From Marinomonas gallaica (GTDB lineage Bacteria > Pseudomonadota > Gammaproteobacteria > Pseudomonadales > Marinomonadaceae), in assembly GCF_001639745.1 (NCBI RefSeq), contig NZ_LTAX01000020.1, positions 1-64,000 on the forward strand: a stretch of 64,000 bases of DNA, given 5' to 3'. A program made the translations under genes and the position numbers. Of this stretch, positions 1 to 10,327 are shown piece by piece. Each line of letters starts with the position of its first letter. Position 1 is the stretch's first letter. The notes under the pieces are model-generated. The model had not been told where the DNA came from, ran no database searches, and saw only the letters and a list, made by a program, of their open reading frames with translations.

Positions 1-34
1 AAAAATCCGATTAAGAATGCTTAATCGGATTTTC
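1..34. terminator. Perfect hairpin, likely bidirectional terminator
   Basis: Inverted repeat with a 14-base arm around a 4-base loop, A-rich on one side and T-rich on the other, so it can act as a rho-independent terminator on either strand. On the minus strand it is the second hairpin downstream of the ligA-yheU genes. On the plus strand it would serve genes left of the window. Confidence 0.7.
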
Positions 35-36
35 TT

Positions 37-96
37 GGGCTATTTAACTTAATGCAATCCTTAAGTGAACAGCATTAGCCTAAATAGCCCTTTTTT
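37..96 (+). terminator. Hairpin with T-tract
   Basis: Ten-base arms at 37-46 and 81-90 pair perfectly and are followed by six T on the plus strand (91-96). The loop is long (34 bases). In plus orientation it resembles a terminator for a gene entering from the left. It lies just beyond the stop of the minus-strand gene at 120, which it could also help insulate. Confidence 0.45.
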
Positions 97-119
97 AATG
101 TCTGATCTTATTAACTGAA

Positions 120-349
120 CTAATAGCGTTGCTGCACAGCCTGTTTCGGCACCAATTGTATCGTTTCGCTTTCCGTATCAAACAGTAATACCGCTTCACC
201 ACTTTTTAATGAGCGAAGCGCTTGTTCACGTTTTTGTTCGGTTGATAAATCATATTCCCCATAATCTGTGCCATCACGGGAAACAATGTCGTTGAGCACA
301 TTATTTAGAGTGTCGGAATCTAAAGAATCAAACGGGATCAACGTATCCA

Positions 350-350
<1 letters not shown>
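120..350 (-). CDS. yheU: YheU family protein (UPF0270)
   Basis: Small 76-residue acidic protein of unknown function. The central segment with REGTDYGE-like residues (here RDGTDYGE, about 25-32), followed by a basic stretch and a SGEAVLLF strand, matches the UPF0270/YheU family, whose members are about 70-75 residues. No signal peptide or membrane segment is seen. Its ATG shares one base with the ligA stop (TAATG), so the two are probably translated in coupled fashion. Family membership is from recall of the E. coli sequence. The cellular role is not established. Confidence 0.8.
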
Positions 351-2439
<2,089 letters not shown>

Positions 2440-2454
2440 ATGAAAATAGATGGG

Positions 2455-3480
2455 CTAAGAGTTACGTATTTTCTTAGTCAACTGCCTGCGCTCAAAATCT
2501 TTGATACGCTGGCGACAATGAGCAATGGTTTGATCGCTCATAGGTTCGCGACGCTCGTCACGTAACTCTCCCCCTAGATTTCGCACTAGGGTTTGTGCTG
2601 TTTCCAACATAAAGTCGTAGGCTTTCATGCTGTTCTTCGGCCCAGGTAGGCCCATGAAGAAACTCACGCCAGGGCAATCGGTTTCACCCATGGTATCCAG
2701 ATCAAACGTGCCAGGCTCGATGGCATTGGCCATAGAAAACTGAATTTTGCCTTTATCAAAACCTTCTTCGTGTCGATGGAAAATATCCATATCTCCGTAG
2801 CGCATACCACAGTTTAGAACCAGCTGTAGCAGTTCCATACCAGCAAACGGTTCATCTTCTGGAGAAAAGACATTAATTACGATGACTTCTTCGATTTCTG
2901 CCTCTTCATCGTCGTCTTCAGTAGGCTCAGACAACGGTGCGAGATTAGAGGATTGATCTAAATCGACACTTGAATAATCACGCTCAAAGTCTACATCAGC
3001 TTCTTCTTGCTCTGAATAAGATTCGTGACCGACATCCAGCTCATCATAGCCATCGTAAAGCACATTACCGTAGTCGTGTTCGGTATTAATATCTTGGTTG
3101 GATTGTTCGTCAAATCGGTTCGGAACTAATGAAGCTAATTCATCTAATTCAAACTGATCATTTCGATCAAGCTCTGGGCCTGCATCTACTTTATGAGGCA
3201 AGTCCGTCAAAGGACTACGAGCTGTTTTACGAGCATTCTCAAAAGCATTCATTACAGGGTCAGCATGCTCCTCTTGATGGCCCACAGGACGGGCACCACC
3301 ATTCGGAAGCTCACGACGTAATGACGCTTCTTTTTTACGTTCTTCAGGGTCATCATAAGGAGAATCATCAAAAGTCCTTACCGCTTGTGATTTGCGATAA
3401 CGACGATACCCATCGACTAATATGCCGATGATAATGATGACACCAATTACAATTAGCCACTCACGCAAGCTAAAATCCAT
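2455..3480 (-). CDS. zipA: Cell division protein ZipA
   Basis: Bitopic inner-membrane protein that tethers FtsZ polymers to the membrane in the divisome. Residues about 6-24 form a very hydrophobic N-terminal membrane anchor with a short periplasmic end, followed by basic residues (RRYRK). A long acidic, low-complexity linker spans about 35-205. The C-terminal globular FtsZ-binding domain (about 205-335) begins at the VINVFSPEDEPFAG segment. At 341 residues it is a typical length. Gene order zipA-ligA supports the call. There are 66 bases between the ccmI stop and this start, enough for a promoter, though none is obvious. Confidence 0.93.
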   Translation of the reverse strand: MDFSLREWLIVIGVIIIIGILVDGYRRYRKSQAVRTFDDSPYDDPEERKKEASLRRELPNGGARPVGHQEEHADPVMNAFENARKTARSPLTDLPHKVDAGPELDRNDQFELDELASLVPNRFDEQSNQDINTEHDYGNVLYDGYDELDVGHESYSEQEEADVDFERDYSSVDLDQSSNLAPLSEPTEDDDEEAEIEEVIVINVFSPEDEPFAGMELLQLVLNCGMRYGDMDIFHRHEEGFDKGKIQFSMANAIEPGTFDLDTMGETDCPGVSFFMGLPGPKNSMKAYDFMLETAQTLVRNLGGELRDERREPMSDQTIAHCRQRIKDFERRQLTKKIRNS

Positions 3481-3546
3481 TATAAAAAATCCGCTTCAGA
3501 TCAATACATTTGCCCGTATTATCAGCCTAAGCGAAGAGGAGTTCAA

Positions 3547-4725
3547 TTATAAGGACACATTGACCTTAAAAATCTTGCTGCTATTGCTTGGTACGGACGA
3601 TAAATAACCAACTATTTGTCCCTGAGTGAGGTCTTGAGCATCATTTCGAGAACGTTTTACAACAACATCGACTTGCTCAACCTCAGACAGTGTTTGACTT
3701 GGCATCAAATTATCAATATTTGTCAGCACTATCGGTACACTAAATTGCGTTGCTGTGATGCGTTGAATCGCAACAGGCATTGGCTGATCCGCCAATTTTG
3801 CATACACCAAGAATACATCGTCTTCTGATAAAGCACCTTTATTCAACACCAATTGTAACTGTAACCGATGAGTGATCAGCGCAGGAACTTGCTCCTCACT
3901 AATTCCGCCTTGTTTACGTGCTGCTGCAATTCCAGATAACAAATCAAACCTTTCTTGACGGTCTTGCCCCAAACGAATAGCTTTTTGCCAGACCAAAATA
4001 GCGTTTTCATACTGACCCGCATCAAAATCTACAATGCCCTGCAAACCAAGTGCTTTGACATTCTCTGGATCTGTTGCCAAGACACTTTCTACTTGATGGC
4101 GCATTTCTGAAGACACGGTATTGTTGTTAGCATAAAACATAGCTTGCGCCAGCTCTACTTGAACATTAATACGCTCTTCAGAATCTGGCTCCAATTTTTT
4201 TAGTACTTGGCGGTATGACGCAATGGCTTCTATGTAATTTTGCGCCAGCACTTGTTCACTGGCTAAGTAATACCAATCTTCTGCTCGGTCGTAGCGTGCC
4301 ACTCGATAATTTAGAAATTCTGAAATGTCTTTTTCATCCGCAGTATCACTGACCATTTTTTGCGTAAATGTGACATCCGGTGCAAAGCCTAAATGATGAT
4401 ACAAAGCCGCCGAGCCGACTAATACGACCGCCACCGTTGCGGCCAACAAACTACGCGCTAAACCTGTCTCTTTGTGTAACGTTAGCTTACCATGATTATT
4501 TATATAATTGGCTTCACTAACAATATCGTCATGCAGTTGCTCAGCCTCACTGTCCGTTAACCGTCCAGCATTACGCTCTTCTTCTACTTCGCTTTTACGA
4601 ATCGCTAGAAACGTTTGCCCTGCATCTTCATTCGAAGATGCTCCACGATGACGCAAAATGAAGCGCACGAGATACAATAAACTCACTACGGTCAGAGAGA
4701 CCATCACCAACCATGCCATCATCAT
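3547..4725 (-). CDS. ccmI: Cytochrome c biogenesis protein CcmI
   Basis: Apocytochrome c chaperone of the System I maturation pathway, thought to present apocytochrome to the CcmFH haem lyase. Two membrane segments are seen (about 2-24 and 88-110). Between them is a cytoplasmic loop rich in charged residues with the typical FLAIRKSEVEEE segment. The periplasmic part carries TPR-like helices at about 150-260 and a beta-rich tail. It overlaps ccmH by four bases (ATGA), so it is the last gene of the ccm operon. The length of 392 fits the long CcmI form. Confidence 0.92.
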   Translation of the reverse strand: MMMAWLVMVSLTVVSLLYLVRFILRHRGASSNEDAGQTFLAIRKSEVEEERNAGRLTDSEAEQLHDDIVSEANYINNHGKLTLHKETGLARSLLAATVAVVLVGSAALYHHLGFAPDVTFTQKMVSDTADEKDISEFLNYRVARYDRAEDWYYLASEQVLAQNYIEAIASYRQVLKKLEPDSEERINVQVELAQAMFYANNNTVSSEMRHQVESVLATDPENVKALGLQGIVDFDAGQYENAILVWQKAIRLGQDRQERFDLLSGIAAARKQGGISEEQVPALITHRLQLQLVLNKGALSEDDVFLVYAKLADQPMPVAIQRITATQFSVPIVLTNIDNLMPSQTLSEVEQVDVVVKRSRNDAQDLTQGQIVGYLSSVPSNSSKIFKVNVSL

Positions 4726-5144
4726 GACTCAATATCCTTTTTCGATTGATGCCGTTTGTTTCTGACAATCACCACAACAAAGATCAATGCACCAATGGCC
4801 ACTAAAGCAAATGGCCCATACCACAATAAAGCAGTACTCGCGTTATGTACTGGACGATACAAAACAAACTCGCCGTAACGCGCTACCATGTAGTCAATAA
4901 TCTGCTCATTAGACTGACCATCATTGATCATTTTGTAGACTTGATTACGCAAATCGATGGCGATACCAGCGTTAGAATCTTCAAGGTTTTGATTCTGACA
5001 TTTTGGGCAACGTAGCTCTTCTATTAATATACGATAACGTTGCTGCTGTTCAGGCGTATCAAATGCTAAAACGTCATTTGCAATGGACGTACTACTCCAA
5101 GTGGCTAGCACTAACAGCAAGGATGCTAGGCAGCGTCCAATCAT
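4722..5144 (-). CDS. ccmH: Cytochrome c biogenesis protein CcmH
   Basis: Thiol-disulfide component of the haem ligation complex. It reduces the apocytochrome CXXCH motif. It shows an N-terminal signal peptide, the family hallmark LRCPKCQNQ with both redox cysteines, and a C-terminal membrane segment (ALLWYGPFALVAIGALIFVVVIV). I place the start at 5144 rather than at the upstream 5171. This ATG overlaps the ccmG stop as ATGA, has AAGGA upstream, and puts the signal peptide directly at the N terminus (140 residues). Confidence 0.92.
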   Translation of the reverse strand: MIGRCLASLLLVLATWSSTSIANDVLAFDTPEQQQRYRILIEELRCPKCQNQNLEDSNAGIAIDLRNQVYKMINDGQSNEQIIDYMVARYGEFVLYRPVHNASTALLWYGPFALVAIGALIFVVVIVRNKRHQSKKDIES

Positions 5145-5650
5145 TGCATGTATTCCTTTAAGGTTTGCCAAACCTCTTCATTAACGACACCTTGATGGCG
5201 ATAGAGAATTTCCCCCGTAGCGCTGACAACAAACGTTTCAGGCGCGCCTGTAATCCCCATGTCGACGCCAAACTTACCCATTTCATCCAATAGAACCAAT
5301 GAATATGGGTTGCCACGTTCGACAAGCCACTGCTTTGCTGCAGGTGTTTCATCTTTATAATCAATACCCACAATATTTACGCCTTGCTCTGCAAGCTCAC
5401 CTAGATAGGCATGTTCAGCACTGCATGAAGGACACCAAGTAGCCCAAAAATTCAGTAAGTAAGGTTCATCCGGCATTGCCTCATTGGAAACCACTGAATC
5501 AGAAGCCATATCGACGAGTTTAAACTCTGGCATAGGTTGACCAACTAATGCAGAAGGCATGTACTCAGTGTCTTTGCCCAATTGCTGATAAAACACTACA
5601 CCTAAAGCAATAAAGGCAATAAGAGGAATAAAGAACAATAATTTTTTCAT
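5141..5650 (-). CDS. ccmG: Thiol:disulfide interchange protein CcmG/DsbE
   Basis: Membrane-anchored periplasmic thioredoxin that keeps apocytochrome and CcmH cysteines reduced. It has an N-terminal anchor (LLFFIPLIAFIALGVVFY) and a thioredoxin fold with the active site WCPSC in a FWATWCPSC context, then the cis-Pro region (GITGAPETFVV). The start at 5650 has GGAG seven bases upstream and directly follows the ccmF stop. The longer frame to 5704 would add 18 residues overlapping ccmF without benefit. The product is 170 residues, normal for DsbE. Confidence 0.93.
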   Translation of the reverse strand: MKKLLFFIPLIAFIALGVVFYQQLGKDTEYMPSALVGQPMPEFKLVDMASDSVVSNEAMPDEPYLLNFWATWCPSCSAEHAYLGELAEQGVNIVGIDYKDETPAAKQWLVERGNPYSLVLLDEMGKFGVDMGITGAPETFVVSATGEILYRHQGVVNEEVWQTLKEYMQ

Positions 5651-5651
5651 G

Positions 5652-7595
5652 TTAAGCTCCTGTTTTGCGACGATAACGCTTATCCCAAGCAGCCAATAAA
5701 CCACCTGCCATCATTAAAATACCGCCCAGCCAAATCCAACGTACAAAGGATTTAATATAAATTCGAACGCCCCAAGCACCATTGTCTAAAGGCTCACCTA
5801 GAGATATGTAAAGATCGCGGGTAAAACCTGGATTCAACGCAGCCTCTGTCATCATTTGACGACGAGCTTGGTATAAGCGTTTCTGCGGTAGCATTTGCGC
5901 CACAGATTGCCCGTCTTGGTACACATTAATGACAGCGGTATCCGCTGTATAGTTGGGTCCTTCGACATGCCGTGTCCCCAAAAATTCAAATTCATAATCA
6001 CCCACCATAACCCGCTCACCAGGAGCCATACGAACAACTGCTTCGGTACTGTTCAAACTCACAAAGATCACGCCAACTAAGCTCACAGCGACCCCAAGGT
6101 GTGCTAACTGCATCCCGTAATAATGTCGCGGCAACTTACGGGCACGAGTCCATATAGATTGACGCTTAGACAGCACTTTATCTAACCAATCGCGAACACA
6201 CATAAAGAATAGCCACAATGCAATCGCAAAACTTAGCCACATGTACCAGTCAAAACTATGGAACGTAAACACAAAGGCTGATAAGGACACGGCTAAAACG
6301 GCAGGAAGAGCCGATGCACGCCACAATAACGCACCTTTCGTATTATGCCACTTAGACAATGGCGCTATTCCCATAAAGACAATAAGCAGCAGGGCTATAG
6401 GACTAAACACCGCATTAAAATACGGCGCACCTACCGATATTTTACCTAAATTTAAGGCATCGAATATCAACGGGTACAAGGTGCCAAGCAACACCGTCAG
6501 TGTGAGTATTGTCAATAGAATATTATTAATCAGTAACCATGACTCTCGCCCAGTTAAGCCAAAACTAACCTGAGATTTCACCTGCGAAGCGCGCAACGCG
6601 TACAGTAATAAGCTGCTGCCAATAATAAGCACCAACAAAGCTAAAATGAATACACCACGAGTCGGATCAGCGGCAAACGCATGCACCGACGTTAGCACAC
6701 CAGAACGAACCAGAAATGTACCGAGCAAAGACAAACTAAACGTAAAGATCGCCAGTAATACCGTCCAGCTTTTGAAAACCCCTCGCTTTTCCGTCACCGC
6801 TAAAGAATGGATCAACGCGGTTCCCGCTAGCCAAGGCATAAGCGACGCATTTTCAACCGGATCCCAAAACCACCAACCGCCCCAACCTAATTCGTAGTAT
6901 GCCCACCAGCTTCCTAAAGCAATACCAAGGGTTAAAAATGCCCAAGAAACATTGGTCCACGGTCGTGCCCAGCGTGCCCATGAGGCGTTTAAATTACCCG
7001 TAATCAAAGCTGCAATAGCAAACGCAAACGCCACTGAGAAACCTACATAACCCATATACAACATGGGTGGATGAACAATTAAACCTATGTCTTGCAGCAG
7101 AGGGTTAAGGTCAACACCATCAGCCGGCGTATCAGGTAACAAACGAATAAAGGGCGAGGAAGTAAACAGAATAAACGCCAGAAACCCCGTTGCTACAATG
7201 CCTAAAACACTCAGAACCACAGGACCTGTGCTGTTTGGTAACGAGTCACTTTTATACGCTAAGGTGGCCGCCCAGATGCATAGAATTGTAATCCATAGTA
7301 ACAATGACCCTTCATGCCCTCCCCAAACGGCACTGATTTTGTACCAAATTGGTAATAAGCTATTAGAATGCTGGCTGACATACAGAATAGAAAAGTCATC
7401 TTGCGCAAACGCAATGGCTAAAATAACAAAGCTGGTGCATGTCAGTGTTGCCATCAAATACGTCAAAGGTTTTGCTGTGACCAGTAAAATAGCGTTTCTC
7501 TGAAGGTAACCAACCATTGGCAGTACCGCCAATGCCAAAGCAAACATCATTGCGAGGATCAAAGCATAATGCCCGATCTCTGGAAGCATCATCAT
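5652..7595 (-). CDS. ccmF: Haem lyase subunit CcmF
   Basis: Large polytopic membrane protein of cytochrome c System I that takes haem from holo-CcmE and, with CcmH/I, attaches it to apocytochrome in the periplasm. The tryptophan-rich WWD motif (GGWWFWDPVENASLMPWLAG, about 236-255) is clear, with conserved histidines around it. About 14-15 hydrophobic segments span the 647 residues. A periplasmic domain near 510-600 precedes the last membrane helix. It is tightly packed between ccmE and ccmG in the operon. Confidence 0.96.
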   Translation of the reverse strand: MMMLPEIGHYALILAMMFALALAVLPMVGYLQRNAILLVTAKPLTYLMATLTCTSFVILAIAFAQDDFSILYVSQHSNSLLPIWYKISAVWGGHEGSLLLWITILCIWAATLAYKSDSLPNSTGPVVLSVLGIVATGFLAFILFTSSPFIRLLPDTPADGVDLNPLLQDIGLIVHPPMLYMGYVGFSVAFAFAIAALITGNLNASWARWARPWTNVSWAFLTLGIALGSWWAYYELGWGGWWFWDPVENASLMPWLAGTALIHSLAVTEKRGVFKSWTVLLAIFTFSLSLLGTFLVRSGVLTSVHAFAADPTRGVFILALLVLIIGSSLLLYALRASQVKSQVSFGLTGRESWLLINNILLTILTLTVLLGTLYPLIFDALNLGKISVGAPYFNAVFSPIALLLIVFMGIAPLSKWHNTKGALLWRASALPAVLAVSLSAFVFTFHSFDWYMWLSFAIALWLFFMCVRDWLDKVLSKRQSIWTRARKLPRHYYGMQLAHLGVAVSLVGVIFVSLNSTEAVVRMAPGERVMVGDYEFEFLGTRHVEGPNYTADTAVINVYQDGQSVAQMLPQKRLYQARRQMMTEAALNPGFTRDLYISLGEPLDNGAWGVRIYIKSFVRWIWLGGILMMAGGLLAAWDKRYRRKTGA

Positions 7596-7604
7596 GTCAA
7601 TTTC

Positions 7605-8036
7605 CTATTGCGCCTTGGATTGTTCTAGAGCCGCCGACACTTCTGGTGGCATGTATTCTTCATCATGCTTTGCAAGCACTTCACTGGCAATCAACACACC
7701 ACGCTCATCAAGCTTACCTTGTGCCACAATGCCCTGCCCTTCTCGAAACAAATCGGGCAGGATGCCCTTATATTCAATGCGCAGTGAATGTTTGTAGTCT
7801 GTTACCAGAAACGCAACATTCAAGCTATCAGACGCGCGCTCAACACTGTTTTCTACGACCATACCACCTGCCCGCAGCGTCACGCCTTGTGGCGCTTCCC
7901 CAGCTTCAACCTGAGTCGGTGAATAAAACAGGTTTATATTTTGCGACAGTGCATACATCACCAATCCAATAGCCGTGGCTAACACAACTAAAATAACACT
8001 GATGGTCACTATGCGTTTCTTTCGAACTGGATGCAT
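7605..8036 (-). CDS. ccmE: Haem chaperone CcmE
   Basis: Membrane-anchored periplasmic protein that binds haem covalently and passes it from CcmC to CcmF. It has a basic N terminus (RKKR), one membrane anchor (about 8-30), an OB-fold beta-barrel domain with the RAGGMV segment, and the haem-binding HDEEY motif with His124 and Tyr128. The length of 143 is typical. The ccmD stop lies immediately upstream (TAA followed directly by this ATG). Confidence 0.96.
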   Translation of the reverse strand: MHPVRKKRIVTISVILVVLATAIGLVMYALSQNINLFYSPTQVEAGEAPQGVTLRAGGMVVENSVERASDSLNVAFLVTDYKHSLRIEYKGILPDLFREGQGIVAQGKLDERGVLIASEVLAKHDEEYMPPEVSAALEQSKAQ

Positions 8037-8213
8037 TTAACGGCTCTGCTCCCTCTGGTAACGTTTTTTTAACTGCTTTTTCAACAGCTTATTGTGATGG
8101 CGAGTTGAGAAAAATAACCCAACTAACGCCAAGGCACTAATGCCATAGGTAGACCATACGTAAAGCCCATGGGTTCCCATTTGTAAAAATGCTGAAATGG
8201 ACTCAAATGCCAT
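8037..8213 (-). CDS. ccmD: Haem exporter accessory protein CcmD
   Basis: A 58-residue protein in the canonical ccmD slot between ccmC and ccmE. It starts MAFESISAFLQMGTHGLYVW, has one membrane helix (about 18-36, including STYGISALALVGLFF), and a strongly basic C terminus (RHHNKLLKKQLKKRYQR), which matches the CcmD pattern. In the Ccm system CcmD is needed for release of holo-CcmE from CcmABC. It overlaps the ccmC end by 11 bases, and its TAA abuts the ccmE ATG. It is shorter than common gene-calling cut-offs and easy to miss. Confidence 0.9.
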   Translation of the reverse strand: MAFESISAFLQMGTHGLYVWSTYGISALALVGLFFSTRHHNKLLKKQLKKRYQREQSR

Positions 8214-8949
8214 GTTCCAATACCTCTTTTTTTACCCAATTGGCTTTACGCTCGCGCATTAACACTTCGGTCTGCATACGCCACATCGAAACACCTGCCG
8301 CAAACAAATACAGACCTATCGCAGAGAACAACAATGGCAACCACATTTCCATCGGCATAGAGGGTTTCTCAGTCAGCTTAAACGTAGCGGGCTGATGAAG
8401 GGTATTCCACCATTCCACTGAATACTTAATAATTGGCAAATTAATCACCCCAACGAGGCTTACAACTGCCACAGCTTTATCGGCAAACACTTGATCGTCT
8501 AATGCGTTTTGAATCGCCATAACGCCCATGTAAAGTAAAAACAGTACGAGAACAGACGTAAGACGCGCATCCCATACCCACCATGTTCCCCAAGTTGGTT
8601 TGCCCCAAATTGCCCCTGACACCAATGCAATCAGCGCCATAATGGCGCCGACAGGCGCAACAGATTTGATAAACACAGGCGCTAACTTCATTTGCCACAC
8701 CAATGAGACAAAGCCTGCGACGCCCATCGCTAGATAGCAGCTTTGTGCCAAAACAGCGACAGGAACATGAATATAAATAATGCGAAAACTATTGCCCTGC
8801 TGGTAATCCTGCGGCGCAAAGCCTAGTCCCCAAACAACGCCAACTAACAATAATGCCAGTCCCACATAGACACATCGGCCACCCCAATTGCTGGCCCACT
8901 GGTAAAACCATTTTGGTGAGCCAAGTTTATGAAACCATGTCCAATTCAT
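8203..8949 (-). CDS. ccmC: Haem exporter protein CcmC
   Basis: Inner-membrane protein that loads haem onto CcmE. Six hydrophobic segments are seen. The tryptophan-rich WWD signature WGTWWVWDARLTS (about 126-138) is complete, with periplasmic histidines nearby (IYIHVPVA, WWNTLHQPA). The length of 248 is normal. Its start touches the ccmB stop region (one-base overlap at 8949), fitting tight translational coupling in the ccmABCDE unit. Confidence 0.96.
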   Translation of the reverse strand: MNWTWFHKLGSPKWFYQWASNWGGRCVYVGLALLLVGVVWGLGFAPQDYQQGNSFRIIYIHVPVAVLAQSCYLAMGVAGFVSLVWQMKLAPVFIKSVAPVGAIMALIALVSGAIWGKPTWGTWWVWDARLTSVLVLFLLYMGVMAIQNALDDQVFADKAVAVVSLVGVINLPIIKYSVEWWNTLHQPATFKLTEKPSMPMEMWLPLLFSAIGLYLFAAGVSMWRMQTEVLMRERKANWVKKEVLEHGI

Positions 8950-9611
8950 TAATTTACACTCGCTCTAATTGAAACCGCCGCCATAATTGGCGACAAAGCC
9001 AAAGCGACTAACGATATTGCCCCTAAAATAGCTAGCTGACCGCTGTAAGCCATTTCCATTTGTGCTGCGCGTACCGCACCAGTCGCAAAAACAATCACGG
9101 GGATGTATAAAGGTAAGATCAACAACAGCATCAACACCGCGCCACGGCGAAGAGAAACTGTCAACGCGGCACCAATTGATCCAATGAAAAAGAGCGCTGG
9201 CGTGCCAAGCAGAATCGAGCACATCAGCACACCGAGTGCTGAGGCAGGAAGAAACAACATCTGAGCCAATAAAGGTAACACCAACAATAGCGGCACCACG
9301 ACCATGACCCACTGAGCAAATACCTTTAAAAACACCAAAATAGAAACCGATAAACCGCTCGCCAGCCATTGCTCTAAAGAGCCGTCGTTATAGTCTTCTT
9401 TGTACATTCCTTCTACCGCCATCAGAATGGCTAAAGCCGTCGCACACCAAATAATGCCGCCAGCCGCAGGTGAAAGAAATTCAGAGCTAGGGTCAACACC
9501 TAAAGGAAACAACGTAATGACCATGACAAAAAACAACAGCGCATTAAGCGTATCTTGTTTTCTACGCAATAAGGACAGCCACTCTGATTTAAAGTAGGAA
9601 CGATAATTCAT
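8949..9611 (-). CDS. ccmB: Haem exporter permease CcmB
   Basis: Membrane subunit of the CcmAB ABC complex, which uses ATP to release haem-loaded CcmE from CcmC. It has six hydrophobic helices over 220 residues and the conserved N-terminal pattern RRKQDTLNALLFFVMVITLFPLGV that is typical of CcmB. It overlaps ccmA by four bases at 9608-9611. Nothing odd is seen. Confidence 0.95.
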   Translation of the reverse strand: MNYRSYFKSEWLSLLRRKQDTLNALLFFVMVITLFPLGVDPSSEFLSPAAGGIIWCATALAILMAVEGMYKEDYNDGSLEQWLASGLSVSILVFLKVFAQWVMVVVPLLLVLPLLAQMLFLPASALGVLMCSILLGTPALFFIGSIGAALTVSLRRGAVLMLLLILPLYIPVIVFATGAVRAAQMEMAYSGQLAILGAISLVALALSPIMAAVSIRASVN

Positions 9612-10222
9612 ACCGATAACTCAATAACCTTAGGAGATAGGTGCAATAACGGTTGATGGGTAGTGATCACCACAGCCCCTCCTTCTGATAAATGCGCTGC
9701 CATTTTTTCTTCTAATACAGAAACCCCTTTAACATCGAGGGCCGTAAATGGTTCGTCCAAAAACCACAAGGATTTATCTGTTAGCCAAAGGCGAGCTAAG
9801 GCAATCCGACGCTTTTGGCCTGCCGATAGTTGTGCAGCAGGGGTGTCAGAAAACGCAAGAAGTTGAACCTCTTCGAGGGCTTGTTCAAGTTGTCGATCGC
9901 TTTTATCAGGGCAGTACAACTTTAAATTTTCCAATGCCGTAAATACATTTTTTATGCCTGGCGTATGACCGAGATACAATTGATCCTGAAGCAACATATC
10001 ACGATGTTGTGTGACATCTTCGCCGTTATAAATTAATTCACCGTCTTCAATTGGCACCCAACCTAAAATGGCTTTCATCAAAGAGCTTTTGCCTGCGCCA
10101 TTTTCACCGGCGATTCTAATCAAATCACCACTTTGCACTGAGAACGATAATTCACAGCATAAATCTCGTTCACCACGCTCGATTGACAGGTTTTTTATGT
10201 CTAATTTCACTGTTTTTCGCAA
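9608..10222 (-). CDS. ccmA: Haem exporter ATPase CcmA
   Basis: ABC ATPase of the CcmAB complex. Walker A (GENGAGKSS), the signature QLSAGQKRR, Walker B (LWFLDEP) and the switch histidine (TTHQP) are all present in 204 residues. It is the first gene of the ccm operon. No ATG is available near the N terminus: the frame opens with TTG at 10222, or GTG at 10210, which would begin directly at the VKLDIKNLS strand where the family usually starts. Neither has a strong ribosome site, so the start is uncertain and expression may be kept low. Confidence 0.93.
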   Translation of the reverse strand: MRKTVKLDIKNLSIERGERDLCCELSFSVQSGDLIRIAGENGAGKSSLMKAILGWVPIEDGELIYNGEDVTQHRDMLLQDQLYLGHTPGIKNVFTALENLKLYCPDKSDRQLEQALEEVQLLAFSDTPAAQLSAGQKRRIALARLWLTDKSLWFLDEPFTALDVKGVSVLEEKMAAHLSEGGAVVITTHQPLLHLSPKVIELSV

Positions 10223-10247
10223 AAGAAATACTCGTACAGGCCGATAA
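10221..10247 (+). promoter_or_regulatory. Candidate sigma-28 (FliA) promoter for the FliK-like gene
   Basis: A perfect match to the sigma-28 -10 element GCCGATAA lies at 10240-10247 on the plus strand, 80 bases before the ATG at 10328. The 11-base-spaced -35 region at 10221-10228 matches TAAAGTTT at only 4 of 8 positions (the AAAG core). The promoter sits within the ccmA 5' leader in the opposite direction. A flagellar sigma would suit the downstream flagellar-type genes. Confidence 0.4.
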
Positions 10248-10279
10248 ATGAGTTAGAGCACGTCTCTAAATTAGCGCCT

Positions 10280-10307
10280 ATTATAAAATATATTTCTAGG
10301 TTTTCAG
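10280..10307 (-). promoter_or_regulatory. Candidate sigma-70 promoter for the ccm operon
   Basis: On the minus strand a perfect TATAAT (10285 to 10280) follows a CTGAAA hexamer (10307 to 10302) with a 16-base spacer. Transcription would start about 50 bases before the ccmA start. It overlaps back to back with the sigma-28-like promoter of the divergent FliK-like gene. Confidence 0.45.
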
Positions 10308-10327
10308 AAAGAAAGGGTGGTGAAAGC

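Noticed and set aside
7517-7972. Long plus-strand open frame opposite ccmF/ccmE
   Set aside because: It is antisense to two well-conserved genes, spans their junction and encodes no recognisable protein.
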